Shown here: piece by piece, positions 24,325 to 33,884 of the stretch
Layout: each line of letters begins with the position of its first letter
Numbering within the stretch: the stretch's first letter is position 1
Source of the DNA: Corythucha ciliata
Taxonomy: Eukaryota; Arthropoda; Insecta; Hemiptera; Tingidae
Assembly: GCA_038030265.1 (NCBI GenBank)
Contig: CM075940.1
Coordinates: 29,674,940 to 29,738,939 of the forward strand
Reading direction: 5' to 3'
Length of the DNA stretch: 64,000 bases
Position numbers and translations under genes: made by a program
Notes under the pieces: model-generated
Seen by the model: only the letters and a program-made list of their open reading frames with translations
Told to the model about the DNA's origin: nothing
Databases searched by the model: none

Positions 24325-24560
24325 TTGTATTTACCTCTTGGTGTTGGCGTTACAATAGCGAGGGGGGGGGGAATGACCCAGGCGGAGGCTTTCGCCATAT
24401 TGCCATGGCGTCTTTCCTACCACGAAGGAGGACCTCAAAACCCAGAGGCTGGTCAAAATTTATTAGTTGACCAGCGCGGGAATCGAACCCACGACCGCAG
24501 TGCCCGTGGGTGCCAGGCCACTGGAACGCAGTGCCCTAGCCTCCACGGACACACTGGCCC
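24270..24560 (-). mobile_element. SINE with a class II (leucine-like) tRNA head
   Basis: On the minus strand the head runs from about 24560 and contains a perfect RNA polymerase III B box, GGTTCGATTCC (24489-24479), at the end of a tRNA-like fold with a long variable arm. The body continues to a 3' segment that reads TTGTAACGCCAACACCAAGAGG and ends in a (GAAA)n microsatellite, seen on the plus strand as (CTTT)n at 24270-24321. A copy of only the 3' segment lies at 25010-25080. The A box is weak and no clear target duplication was found. Confidence 0.65.
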
Positions 24561-24628
24561 TTTAGTTTGACAGTTTTGAAAGTCGAAATCGACAGTTTCA
24601 AGTGCGAAATCGGCAGTTTCCAGGGCGG

Positions 24629-24779
24629 TTGTAATAGAAAAGTGAAACACATGTGAGACGAGGTGAGATTGACTTTGCTAAAAGTTTAAACACATAAAAT
24701 TTTAGCTAAAATTTATGAACACATGGCTGTGAAATTCGTTCTCATCTCGTCTCACACGTACTTCACTTTTCTATTACAA
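24629..24779. mobile_element. Small fold-back element, 151 bp
   Basis: Termini ttgtaatagaaaagtgaa and its complement ttcacttttctattacaa bracket an interior in which gagacgaggtgaga and tctcatctcgtctc also pair, giving ~40-base arms around a ~70-base centre. This is a MITE-like fold-back structure inserted in the minisatellite. No target duplication was identified. Confidence 0.6.
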
Positions 24780-25009
24780 GCCCCCCTCCCAGGACGAAAT
24801 TAGCAGTTTATACAACGAAATCGACAGTTACGAGGACGAAATTGACTAGACTGTTTCCGGGACAAATGTCATTGACAGTTTTTGGAACGAAATTGACAGT
24901 TCCAAGGACAAAATCGACAGTTTACACGACAAAATTGAAAATTTCGAGTACGGAATTGACAGTTTTCAGGACTATATTGACCGTTTTGAACGAAAACTTT
25001 TACTGTTTT

Positions 25010-25080
25010 GTATTACCTCTTGGTGTTACAATAGGGAGAAGGGAATGACCCAGGAGGAGGTTTTCACATATTGCAACAGA
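25010..25080 (-). mobile_element. 5'-truncated copy of the 24270-24560 SINE
   Basis: The stretch tattacctcttggtg, ttacaatag, gaatgacccagg and ttgc repeats the 3' segment of the SINE at about 24330-24405, with small deletions. Only this part is present, as expected for 5' truncation during target-primed insertion. Confidence 0.6.
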
Positions 25081-25799
25081 TTTGACTGACGAAATTGACA
25101 TTTCCCGGACAAAATTGACATTTTAAAGGACGAAATTGACCGTTTCGAAATTTTGAAGTTTATATGACGAAGTTAACAGTTCCAAGGACGAAATTTACCG
25201 TTCAAGGACGAAATTTAAAGTTTAAATGACGAAATTGACATTTATAAGACGAAATTCACAGTTTTAAGGACGAATTTGACAGCTTTGAGCATGAAATTGG
25301 CAGTTTGAAGGACTATGTTGACAGTATTGAACGACAAAGACGACATTACAGGACGGAATTGATAGTTCCAAGGACTAAATTTACATAGTTTTGAATGACC
25401 AAATTGCCAGTTTTGAATGATGAAATTTACTTTTTCCAGGACGAAATTGACAGTTTAGAGGTTGAAATTAACTATTTCGAACGACGAAAATGACATTTCT
25501 AGGACGAAACAGACAGTTCCAAGGACGAAATCGACAATTTTTACGACGAAATTGACAGTCTTGAATGACGAAGTTGACGATTCCAGGAAAAAATTGACAG
25601 TTTCAAGGACGAATTTGACAGTCAGTTTCTAGTACTCGACTGTTTCCGGTGAAGGGTTCTTAAAAATCCTTAGAAATCACGGTTTGGGATCTTTTGTTAC
25701 GTGTGGGGAAATAGAAGACAGTTTCCAAGTCACAAGTATGTCAGTTCCTAGGGCGAAATTGACAGTTTAAAGGGCGAACATCTTCTAGAGAGTGAGTGG

Positions 25800-27250
25800 G
25801 TCCTGTTTTGGTCCAGTTTCGACTCCATTTTAGCCGGGAATTCGCAGATTTTTTCTTGTTGATCCGCGAAAATTATGTTTTTCGCTATTTTAACCTGAAA
25901 ATGAGTGCCTTTTGTCAACATTAGGCGGGAGTTGCCCTTTTTCTCTATTTTAGCTGCAAATGAGCGCTTATCTCAATTATTACCGAGAAATCAAAAGATT
26001 TTTATCAGTTATAGCCGCGAATTATTTCTCAACTTTAGGCGAAAATCACCGCTTCAACTCAATTTTCACAGTGAATTCACGAATTCTCTCTTTTTGATCC
26101 GCGAATTAGCGTTTTTATCCATTTTTGGTACTAGAGATTGTTTTGTCCTAATTTTAATTAACGTTTTTTTATTTCAATTTTAGCAGCAATTTATTTTCCT
26201 AGTTTCAGCCGCGAAGTACTTACCCCTTTTATTCAATTTTAACCTCGGGGAATCAACTGCTTTTCTCAAATTGATTTTTCATTTAATTTTAACGGCGAAT
26301 GAGTGTTTTTTGACAACCTTAGCCGATTTTACGCGTTTTTTCCATTTCAGCTGTGAATTTCGGGGGTTTTCTCAACCTTTCCGTGAATTATCATATTTTC
26401 TAAATATTAGCAGTGAATTAGCGCTTAATTTTAGCCGCGACGAACCGGCTGAGCGGTTTTCATCGCTACTTTTTCTCAATTTTATTGTCTCGAATTAGCG
26501 ATTTTTCTCAAGTACGACCTTTATTTCGCGTTTTTAGGAATTTTTAGCCGCATATTAGTACTTTTACAAAATGTTTGTCATGTACTTGCCCAATGCCCAT
26601 AGATCAGGACACTTGCACGCTTTCTCAATTTTAGCCTCGTATTAATGGCCTAAAGAAAATTATGGTTTGCGCATTTTTCTTTATTTTAGTAGCGAATATG
26701 CCTTCAGATACCTGGCCGTGCTGGTTGCCTTTTTTTTTTTTTTTTTTAGGGTACGGACTCGGATCTACCGAGTCCGCTGGCGCCTAAGCTCTTATGCGGC
26801 TCTTACGCCAAACTCTGAGAATCCATTAGCTGTGCACTTCACACGCGTACTACGCGGGCGTTTCGGTCGATACGCGCACCGCCGTGAACGCCCACACGAA
26901 GCCGAGTGAGCCGTGTCACAGCTCGCCGTAGCCTTATAGTGTAATGGGCAATAGCTGGATTCGAACCCAAGCCCGCTGGGTTGCGAAGCGAGCATTGTAT
27001 CCATTACACCACTGAGGCGCGCTTGCTGGTTGCCTTAAACATTGGTGTATTTTCCTTAATTTCAGAGGCAAATGAGCTCTTTTTCTCAATATTATCCGCG
27101 AATCAGTGCTTTAAAATCAAAAATTTAAGTTAGAAGTGAAAGTTAGTCACGAAGTTGCCTCTAGAAACCATTAATTGGCGTTTTTTTTTCTCAATAATAG
27201 CTGAGCCTGCTGAGCGATTCGTCACTGCTTTTTCTCATTGTTATAGCAGT
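25800..27250 (+). repeat. ~30-bp minisatellite, main family, array D
   Basis: The same degenerate theme as arrays A-C, interrupted by a SINE at 26732-27023. It ends just before a G-run block opening GGGCGTAGCCAGAG (27254-27267), which resembles the left end of a TIR transposon. Confidence 0.8.
26732..27023 (-). mobile_element. tRNA-derived SINE, complete, with target-site duplication
   Basis: Transcribed from 27023 leftwards. The head contains pol III promoter boxes: A box TGGTGTAATGG (27011-27001) and B box GGTTCGAATCC (26967-26957). A ~200-bp GC-rich unrelated body follows, then an A-tail seen as T-run 26732-26747. The copy is flanked by the 13-base direct repeat tgctggttgcctt (26719-26731 and 27024-27036), which fixes both ends. 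The acceptor-stem halves do not pair, so this is a SINE head rather than a working tRNA gene. A degraded relative is at 3631-3757. Mobilisation needs a partner LINE; none in the window shares its 3' end by eye. Confidence 0.9.
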
Positions 27251-28160
27251 AAACATGGGCGTAGCCAGAGAGGGGGGCAGGGGTGGGTATTTGCCCACTC
27301 GAAAGCGGAACCGTTAGTGGGGAAGCTACCTGTAATAGATACCATCGAAAAGTACAAATTCCATGATGGGGTCGCCACATAAAATACTTGTACGGGTTTT
27401 TCTGACTGAAACCCCAATTTTTTGTTACTGAAAACTCAATTCAGCGGGGTGGGTTAGTTCAGAAACCAACTTTTAGGGGACGCACAATGCACAAAACGTC
27501 GCGCCATGACGGCATACTTCCGATAATCTTCCAGCAGACGAGAGAGAGAGAGAGAGATTTTTATTCATAAAAAATAATTTTGCATGTTTGCCAATATTGC
27601 TCTAGAGTCACACAATTGGCTCTCTGGAGCAATAAGAAGTAAATGTGTTCACACTGCTAGAGTCAAGAATTGTCATAATTTCTCTCAAAAACGATCAAAC
27701 TGACATTTAAATCTAAAGATGAAAAATAAAACAATCAGTAACAATAAAATGAACCAGTTGTGTTGAATTCAAATAATCACATGTGTAAACAACAAAAAAT
27801 AATTAATAAAAGCAGTCGTTTAGGAAAAAAGTCAAGCAATATGAAAGGTATTCATTATCGACCCACTCAGCACAGTTACTACTCATTCACAGAAAAAATA
27901 AGAAACAGAAAAACAAACTAAATTGAAGTGTCGATAAAGTAAAACAGACTAGAATAAAATAAATATGAAATAATAGATAAATAAAACAAAATAGAAATGA
28001 AAATAAAATGAACTAGGGTGGGAATGAAGGGACTTAAAGATGAGGGGGGGGGCAGAGATGAAAGACGTGATTATCGGTCAAGAAACTCCTATCACAGTCA
28101 TTATCACAGAATATATCATATTTCGAAGAATATATATGTATGTCAAAGAAAAAATATTCA

Positions 28161-30974
28161 TTATTCATCTCTCTGTTTGTTCAAGAAATATTTATAGATG
28201 GCCTCTTTAAATCTTACTGGGCAACTTAGCCTTCTAATGTTAAGAGGAATGGAATTCCAAAGACTGATCGACGAAATCAAGAATGATCCATGATACGAAG
28301 CGGTTCTATGATGTGGTGCGACCAAATCATCTGGCTCGCATCTCAGCTGCCTAGACTGAATTTCCCTTTTGAAAGTAAACAAATCAAAAAGGTAGCGGGG
28401 ACGACAAGTCATAAAGAGTCGGTGAAGGAAGCATGACATTAAATATTCTCTACGCCTTGCCAGCTTCAGCCATTTAAGTTTCTCATAGTATGGCGTGATA
28501 TGGCAATCAAAAGGAAGATCGTAAATAAATCGAATGGCTGAGTTAAGGGCCCTTTCAAGTCCAACGGTCATTTCACCAGATATCTCTAGATAGCTGAGGC
28601 TGCAGTAGTCAAAAATTGGAAATACCAAAGACTGAACCAGAGCAGCCCTAGATTTTGTAGGCAAGCATTCTCTTACTCGTGAAAGTTGAGCCAACACTCG
28701 AAAGGCTTTAGCTCTCACATTCCTGGCCTGTTGCTTCCATTCTAGCGTTTGGTCCACACGAACACCCAGGTAATCTACCTCCTCAACCCAAGGAATTGGG
28801 TCTCCCCCAAGTTCCAAACAAGCCAAGGCTCCAACTTTAGCAATCAGCTTGGCTGATCCCATGACCATCGCCTTAGTCTTAGCAGCATTGAACACCAAAT
28901 GATTTTGCTCTGCCCATCCCCGAATTGACTCAATATCACTGTTTATCTTAATTAAAGCATCTGCCACATCCTTAGGCTCAAATGTGAGGTAGATAATTAT
29001 GTCGTCGGCGAAAATATGATAAGAGCAAAATCGCAGATTTGTGGCAAAATCACTTATATACAGAGTAAAAAAGAGGGGACCCAGGACGGAGCCCTGAGGG
29101 ACGCCACTTTTCAAGTGGAGTGGCTCGGAAAGCTCATCAGCCCAGTCCACTACTTGGGAGCGCTCGGAAAGGTAAGATTGAATCCATTGCAATACGCTCT
29201 GGGAAAACCCAAGACTCTTCAGCTTTTCTAGCAAGCGTGTATGATTTACCCTATCGAACGCTTTACTGAGGTCAAAGAACACCGTGAAAATAAGCTTACG
29301 ACGGTCCACAGCCAGGCGCCAGTCCTGCGTTACCTTTATCATTGCAGTTTGCGTGCTGTGACCTTTCATGAAGCCAGACTGATTAGGGTCCAATAATTCC
29401 CTCGACTTTAAGTAATCCATTATTTGGTCGAACACCAACCGTTCAAGTATCTTTGACACACAACTCAGTATCGCTATAGGCCGGAATTCATTGGGACTCC
29501 CAGGGTTTGTAACTTTAGGCAATGGAATCACCCTAGCCAGCTTCCATGACTCAGGAAATGATGAGCACTGGAGTGACGCATTAAAAATGTGGCACAAAAC
29601 TGGGAGAATCGCTGGTGTACACTTTTTGAGGAAACTTACCCTCACATCGTCCGTACCAGCTGCATCAGTCTTGATTCTACGCAGACAAAACGTAATATCT
29701 TCGGGGAAAATATCATGAAAATAAAAATTAGTGTCGCTGAATACAGCCCCATTCAGGAACGGAGAGGGAGAACAGTCATCATTTGGCGACTGCCCAACAG
29801 AGACAAAATACCGATTTAGCTCGTCCAAAGAACACGGCAGGCTTTCCAGTTTTCTCCTCTCATTGCTCAATCCCAAAGCCCTCATACCCCGCCAAAACCC
29901 CCTCGAATCTCTACTTTCAGCAAACAAAGTCAAGAAATAGTCTTTCTTGCTGCGGCGAACCAGTTTGTTTACCTTATTACGAGCTTCACGATAAGCCACC
30001 CAAGCGGTCGGTGATCTTTTCCTTCGAAACCGACGTCTCATTTTGTCCCTCATGGCCATCTCCCTCCTAATTTCATTGGTAATCCACGGCGTCTTGTTTT
30101 TTTTTCTATTCCCAGTGGTTATAAGTGGAGCATGTTTATTCAACAAACCATGTAGCAGCTCATTGAACACTGAAACCTTATGGTTAACATCAGGCAGACC
30201 ATAAACATCAAGCCACGAGTCATGCTCAAACTCAGTCTGGAGATTTCGTGAATCTACTCTTGATAAGTTGCGGTAAGACGCCCGGCTCATCTCCAGCTCG
30301 CAGGAGTCGGCTGTATATAAAAGATACAAAACATCGTGGTCAGACAACCCGCAGTCCCGGAACTGACCATGAGAGTCATTTATTCCATCATGAACACCCG
30401 CGACAGCAATGAAATCAAGCCACGTTGCCGCTCCCCTACAACGGAATGTTGCGTCAAAAGGTAACATTACTAAATCAAGCGAACAGAACAGGTCCAGAAC
30501 ATAACGCGAATCAGCATTTTCTGTCAAAAAATTGGCGTTCAAATCACCCGTAAGAATCATATGCTCATACCGTGGGCGCAGGCTGAGCAAAGCCCTTTCG
30601 AGATCTCCAGCAAAGGCGGCATGAGGTGGCCGGTAAATCACTCCCAGACAAACTAAAGCGCCACACACTTGAATCTCGAGAAACATGAACTCAACCAAGG
30701 AAAGAGGGTCCGATCGCAGCACTACTTTACTAACCCCTAAGTCCTGCCTAATGTAGCAAGCCACACCACCACCTCTCCTCCGCACCCTATCATGTCGGAA
30801 AAGCGTATAGTTATCTACCAAGACTACATCCTCAGTGTGCTTGGAGCATAACCACGATTCCGTTATACAAATCGCGTCGTAGTTAGGAGGGGTGCTGAAA
30901 TTTCTAAAATAATCAAGTTTCCCAAACAGAGAGTTTGCATTGAACGAACATATATTAAAATTTAGTTGGACCAT
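28161..30974 (-). CDS. Non-LTR ORF2: AP endonuclease and reverse transcriptase, 937 aa
   Basis: Nicks the target and primes reverse transcription of the element's RNA. The N-terminal APE-type endonuclease shows NICSFNANSL, the catalytic ITESWL, GVIYRPP, LTGDLNANF and the final SDHD near residue 210. The reverse transcriptase follows with RPIAILSCVSKILERL, FFDLSKAFDRVNH, SGVPQGSVLGPLFF and catalytic FADD. No RNase H domain follows; the C-terminus ends FKEAIYKYFLNKQRDE, the usual end of Jockey/CR1-group ORF2. Start MVQLNFNICSF at 30974 places the endonuclease at the very N-terminus. No stops or frameshifts. Clade assignment between CR1-like and Jockey-like needs phylogeny. Confidence 0.93.
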   Translation of the reverse strand: MVQLNFNICSFNANSLFGKLDYFRNFSTPPNYDAICITESWLCSKHTEDVVLVDNYTLFRHDRVRRRGGGVACYIRQDLGVSKVVLRSDPLSLVEFMFLEIQVCGALVCLGVIYRPPHAAFAGDLERALLSLRPRYEHMILTGDLNANFLTENADSRYVLDLFCSLDLVMLPFDATFRCRGAATWLDFIAVAGVHDGINDSHGQFRDCGLSDHDVLYLLYTADSCELEMSRASYRNLSRVDSRNLQTEFEHDSWLDVYGLPDVNHKVSVFNELLHGLLNKHAPLITTGNRKKNKTPWITNEIRREMAMRDKMRRRFRRKRSPTAWVAYREARNKVNKLVRRSKKDYFLTLFAESRDSRGFWRGMRALGLSNERRKLESLPCSLDELNRYFVSVGQSPNDDCSPSPFLNGAVFSDTNFYFHDIFPEDITFCLRRIKTDAAGTDDVRVSFLKKCTPAILPVLCHIFNASLQCSSFPESWKLARVIPLPKVTNPGSPNEFRPIAILSCVSKILERLVFDQIMDYLKSRELLDPNQSGFMKGHSTQTAMIKVTQDWRLAVDRRKLIFTVFFDLSKAFDRVNHTRLLEKLKSLGFSQSVLQWIQSYLSERSQVVDWADELSEPLHLKSGVPQGSVLGPLFFTLYISDFATNLRFCSYHIFADDIIIYLTFEPKDVADALIKINSDIESIRGWAEQNHLVFNAAKTKAMVMGSAKLIAKVGALACLELGGDPIPWVEEVDYLGVRVDQTLEWKQQARNVRAKAFRVLAQLSRVRECLPTKSRAALVQSLVFPIFDYCSLSYLEISGEMTVGLERALNSAIRFIYDLPFDCHITPYYEKLKWLKLARRREYLMSCFLHRLFMTCRPRYLFDLFTFKREIQSRQLRCEPDDLVAPHHRTASYHGSFLISSISLWNSIPLNIRRLSCPVRFKEAIYKYFLNKQRDE

Positions 30975-31383
30975 ATTTAAATTTAAAAATTACTATTTCC
31001 GTAAGTATAAAAGGAGCGTGACCGAATGAAACACCTTTCTCTCTCCACCCAGGGTAAAAAAGGAACTGTGAATAAATGAGGAGGAATTTGGGACAGGGAT
31101 AACTAAAAGAACAAGAATAATAGGAAAAATGAGCAATAAAAAATACGCAGTAAGCGACGAAAAATTGTGAAACCAATAAAAAGAACAACTCATGCTTGAC
31201 GCTGCGACACGAAGCCCTCAAGAGACGCCAGGACCAGTAGACGCCGAGAAAACAAGCACGAAGTCCAATCACACCGGTAGAACGGCATCCGCCCAGACCC
31301 GGTCGAAACAGAAGGCAAGTCCAATGAGCATGCAGAAGTCGGCGATCGCATTGTGAGGCGTCACTTAACCAGTCCAGTAATTG

Positions 31384-32466
31384 CTACTTCCGAAAGGGCA
31401 GGAGATCCTCAATCAGGCTAACGACCACTGCTGGCTCTTTCTCTCTTTTCCTGACTAGAACCCGGTTGTTCGCCAGCCAAACGAATTGTAGTTTTCCCTC
31501 ATTTTTCAACCTCTTGGCCTGCGAGAGCAGAAACCTGTTCATTCGCGTGAGGCTCTCATTCACGTAGACAGCGCCATCAGGACCAGACGAGTAGCCCAAG
31601 TCTCGAAGTGAAAGCGAGCGTTTAATTCTTCTTTGCTTAATGAACTCATCTCGTTTGGAATGCTGCCTTAGTTTCACAACAATAACGTGGCGCGAAGAAT
31701 CTGCGTCACTGGGCCCTGAAGACCTGTTTGGCGTCCGAACCCGGTAGGCGTCCTCCACGTCCGACAGCCCAAGGGTAACCCCCAAGAAGTTCGCCGTTTT
31801 CTGCACTACCTCGTGTAAATTCTCACCGGGGCTGCTCGGGACACCGCAAATTTCCAGCATACCGGATCGCTTTTCCTGGTCGAATCTATTGACCATTGCT
31901 TCCAGCACAGAGACTTTCTTCTCGAGAACAGTGCTGCGGTCACTCAACTTGATATTTTCCTCGGATACGGTCTTCAACTGAGCCTCCAAGCTCGTGATTT
32001 TGTCACTCACCTGAACAACAGCGGCCTGGCATTCTTTCACTAGCGATACCAGCTTTGACTCAAAATTATTCAGTAGTTTCTCCTGAGAAGCAGCCAAATT
32101 CTTCTCCATTTTGACCATCATCGCCATCATGCTCTTAACGGAGTCCCCATCCTGAACGCCAACAGCCTGCGAAGGTGCGCCCAAGCCCCTAACAGCCTTA
32201 GACGCCCTGGCGCCCGCTTCACAGGACGCGCAGCTCCACGGTAGCTCATCATTTTTGAAATATTTATAATCCTCAACGTTAAAATTGACACACGGTAGAT
32301 GGAAAGTGAGCTCACACTTATCGCATCGCATGCGGTAGGCGTTGTTGGCAAAACCTTTGCTACATTTTCCGCAGGGGGGTTGTTTTTGTGCCTGCGACAT
32401 GTTATTTGAGGAGTGCAGATTGCTTGAAGAGATTGGCGAAGAAGGACAGAGGGCGATAAATAACAA
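31384..32466 (-). CDS. Non-LTR ORF1: PHD-like zinc finger, coiled coil, RRM-like domain, 360 aa
   Basis: RNA-binding chaperone of the element in upstream ORF1 position. Near residues 36-85 a PHD-type zinc finger is seen: CGKC, CDKC, FHLPCV and WSCASC. A heptad-rich coiled coil follows (~110-190, with KMEKNLAASQEKLLNNFESK and the EAQLKTVSEENIKL stretch), then a domain starting LEICGVP and including AYRVRTPN and HVIVVKLRQHSKRDEFI, like the ORF1p/FP-type RRM-CTD fold of many LINE ORF1 proteins. It is separated from ORF2 by 409 bases, so ORF2 must be reached by re-initiation or another route. Intact. Confidence 0.85.
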   Translation of the reverse strand: MLFIALCPSSPISSSNLHSSNNMSQAQKQPPCGKCSKGFANNAYRMRCDKCELTFHLPCVNFNVEDYKYFKNDELPWSCASCEAGARASKAVRGLGAPSQAVGVQDGDSVKSMMAMMVKMEKNLAASQEKLLNNFESKLVSLVKECQAAVVQVSDKITSLEAQLKTVSEENIKLSDRSTVLEKKVSVLEAMVNRFDQEKRSGMLEICGVPSSPGENLHEVVQKTANFLGVTLGLSDVEDAYRVRTPNRSSGPSDADSSRHVIVVKLRQHSKRDEFIKQRRIKRSLSLRDLGYSSGPDGAVYVNESLTRMNRFLLSQAKRLKNEGKLQFVWLANNRVLVRKREKEPAVVVSLIEDLLPFRK

Positions 32467-32855
32467 AATTTAAACGTGAAGAAAGCTCAAGAAGTATACT
32501 CGTATAAAAAGATTATCCTTTCCCTTTTCTCTCGCCCAAAGTCCAATTTCCGTAAATAAACGTGCTCCCGGAGATAAATTTATCTCTAACTCCCCGAACG
32601 TCCCTCCCGTACATTTTCCAATTACTCACTCGACAATTGTGGAAATAACGGTGAAAAACCAGTCCGAAAGTGACGAAAACTCATCAACCGAAGCGAAACT
32701 CAACCGATTTCCGAAAATATTTCACGCAAGTTTTGTTCCGAACAACGGGCAGCCTCACCTTTCTTAGAGCTGAAAGGAATTAAGTAACGGTGGCCCCCTT
32801 CGGCGTTCCTTCAAAATCATGATTGAATCAAGACCGATGATCTTCCAGCAGACGA

Positions 32856-33884
32856 TGGATGGTATGAAGGAGCGGCTCCAACCCCCCCCCCCCCAATCCC
32901 AACAATTTTAGCAGGAAGACATTTTTGTTTTCCTGTTTTCAGGGTGCCTTCGCATTCCCCTATAGACTCATAATAGACTAATTTTACTGCAATATGTACT
33001 TCAAGGGCCAATTAAATAATCAATCCGCTGAAAATATATTCTTTTTAACGTATTGATTCCTATCTAAATATTTTATTCTGTAAACAAAAAAACAAAAACC
33101 GGTCTGCCACCACTGTCCTTACCCATTTTCATGTCTCCGCGGGGGGTTCGTTTGTATTCTCTAGTGACAAAACTATCAGGCACAGAAGGGATGTGGGTGT
33201 GGTAATGTCACGGAGGGAGGGCTTATGGATGGGTAAGAATGAATGGAGAGGGCTGGAAAAAGTAACTGCACCCTCTGGAATCCTTTCTGCGAGGAAGGGC
33301 TCAGTGGTTCTGCTGTCCAGGGTTTTTCCAAATAGGGGGGGGGGGTCACGTTTTGACAGTGGTTTCGGTAGTTCTGCCGTTAATTCATAAAAGAATGTGA
33401 CATCTCTTGTTTTGTATATGTTTGATCCTTTTTATATTTTTTTTCGTTTGGTTACAATTCTGAATGGATCGACCAAAAAAATACGCAATGAACATGGCTT
33501 CGTATAGAGAATAGCTCACAGCTGACATAAATGTTAAGCTCAAATAATAGCACTTTGTTCGGTCAGGAAATAATGTTTACAACCCACCCTCAAACTGGTT
33601 CTGTGGACGTTTTAACATGTCTAGTTTCGATTTCTGCAATGTACGTCCGCCGCAGAGGCGTAGAGTTTAGGCTTCCGTTGGTGGGGGGGGGGTGGAGGCG
33701 ATGGGCAAAATTAGCTGGGCATAGATAGGGGGGGAGGTAAGTATTGAAATGTCGCAGTACCTAATTAAAGAACAACAAAACAATATAACTGAGCACGAAA
33801 CGTAAGAACAAACATCTCATTATTTGAACTGGGGAATCAAACTATGAGAATAAAGAGCGTCTATTAGGCTGGTTGTCATCACCC
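32856..33884. other. Non-coding spacer with a TIR-like end
   Basis: No gene is supported. The block CAGAGGCGTAGAGTTTAGG (33652-33670), followed by a G-run, resembles the left ends of the TIR transposons at 4791 and 18993; it precedes minisatellite array E. C- and G-runs are frequent. Confidence 0.4.

Larger units (their letters stand above)
24561..25790 (+). repeat. Second minisatellite, GACGAAATTGACAGTTT family
   Basis: Tens of units of the form GACGAAATTGACAGTTT plus 4-7 variable bases (for example cCAAG) recur every ~21-25 bases with substitutions and deletions. The array is interrupted by a fold-back element (24629-24779) and a SINE 3' fragment (25010-25080). It carries no open frame of note and joins the ~30-bp family at about 25790. 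Confidence 0.8.
27542..32839 (-). mobile_element. Full-length two-ORF non-LTR retrotransposon (CR1/Jockey-like)
   Basis: The 5.3-kb element is flanked by the 16-base duplication atcttccagcagacga (27526-27541 and 32840-32855). On the minus strand: 5' UTR 32839-32467, ORF1 32466-31384, 409-base spacer, ORF2 30974-28161, 3' UTR, then a (TC)n 3' end (GAGA run at 27542-27556 on the plus strand) rather than a long A-tail, as in CR1-type elements that end in short tandem repeats. Both ORFs are open, so this copy may have moved recently. Confidence 0.9.

Noticed and set aside
24479..24555. tRNA-Leu or tRNA-Ser gene on the minus strand
   Set aside because: Perfect B box but weak A box, and a SINE body with microsatellite tail follows; a 3' fragment of the same unit lies nearby.
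26945..27015. tRNA gene on the minus strand
   Set aside because: A and B boxes are present, but the acceptor-stem halves do not pair and the sequence continues into a body with A-tail and target duplication, so it is a SINE head.
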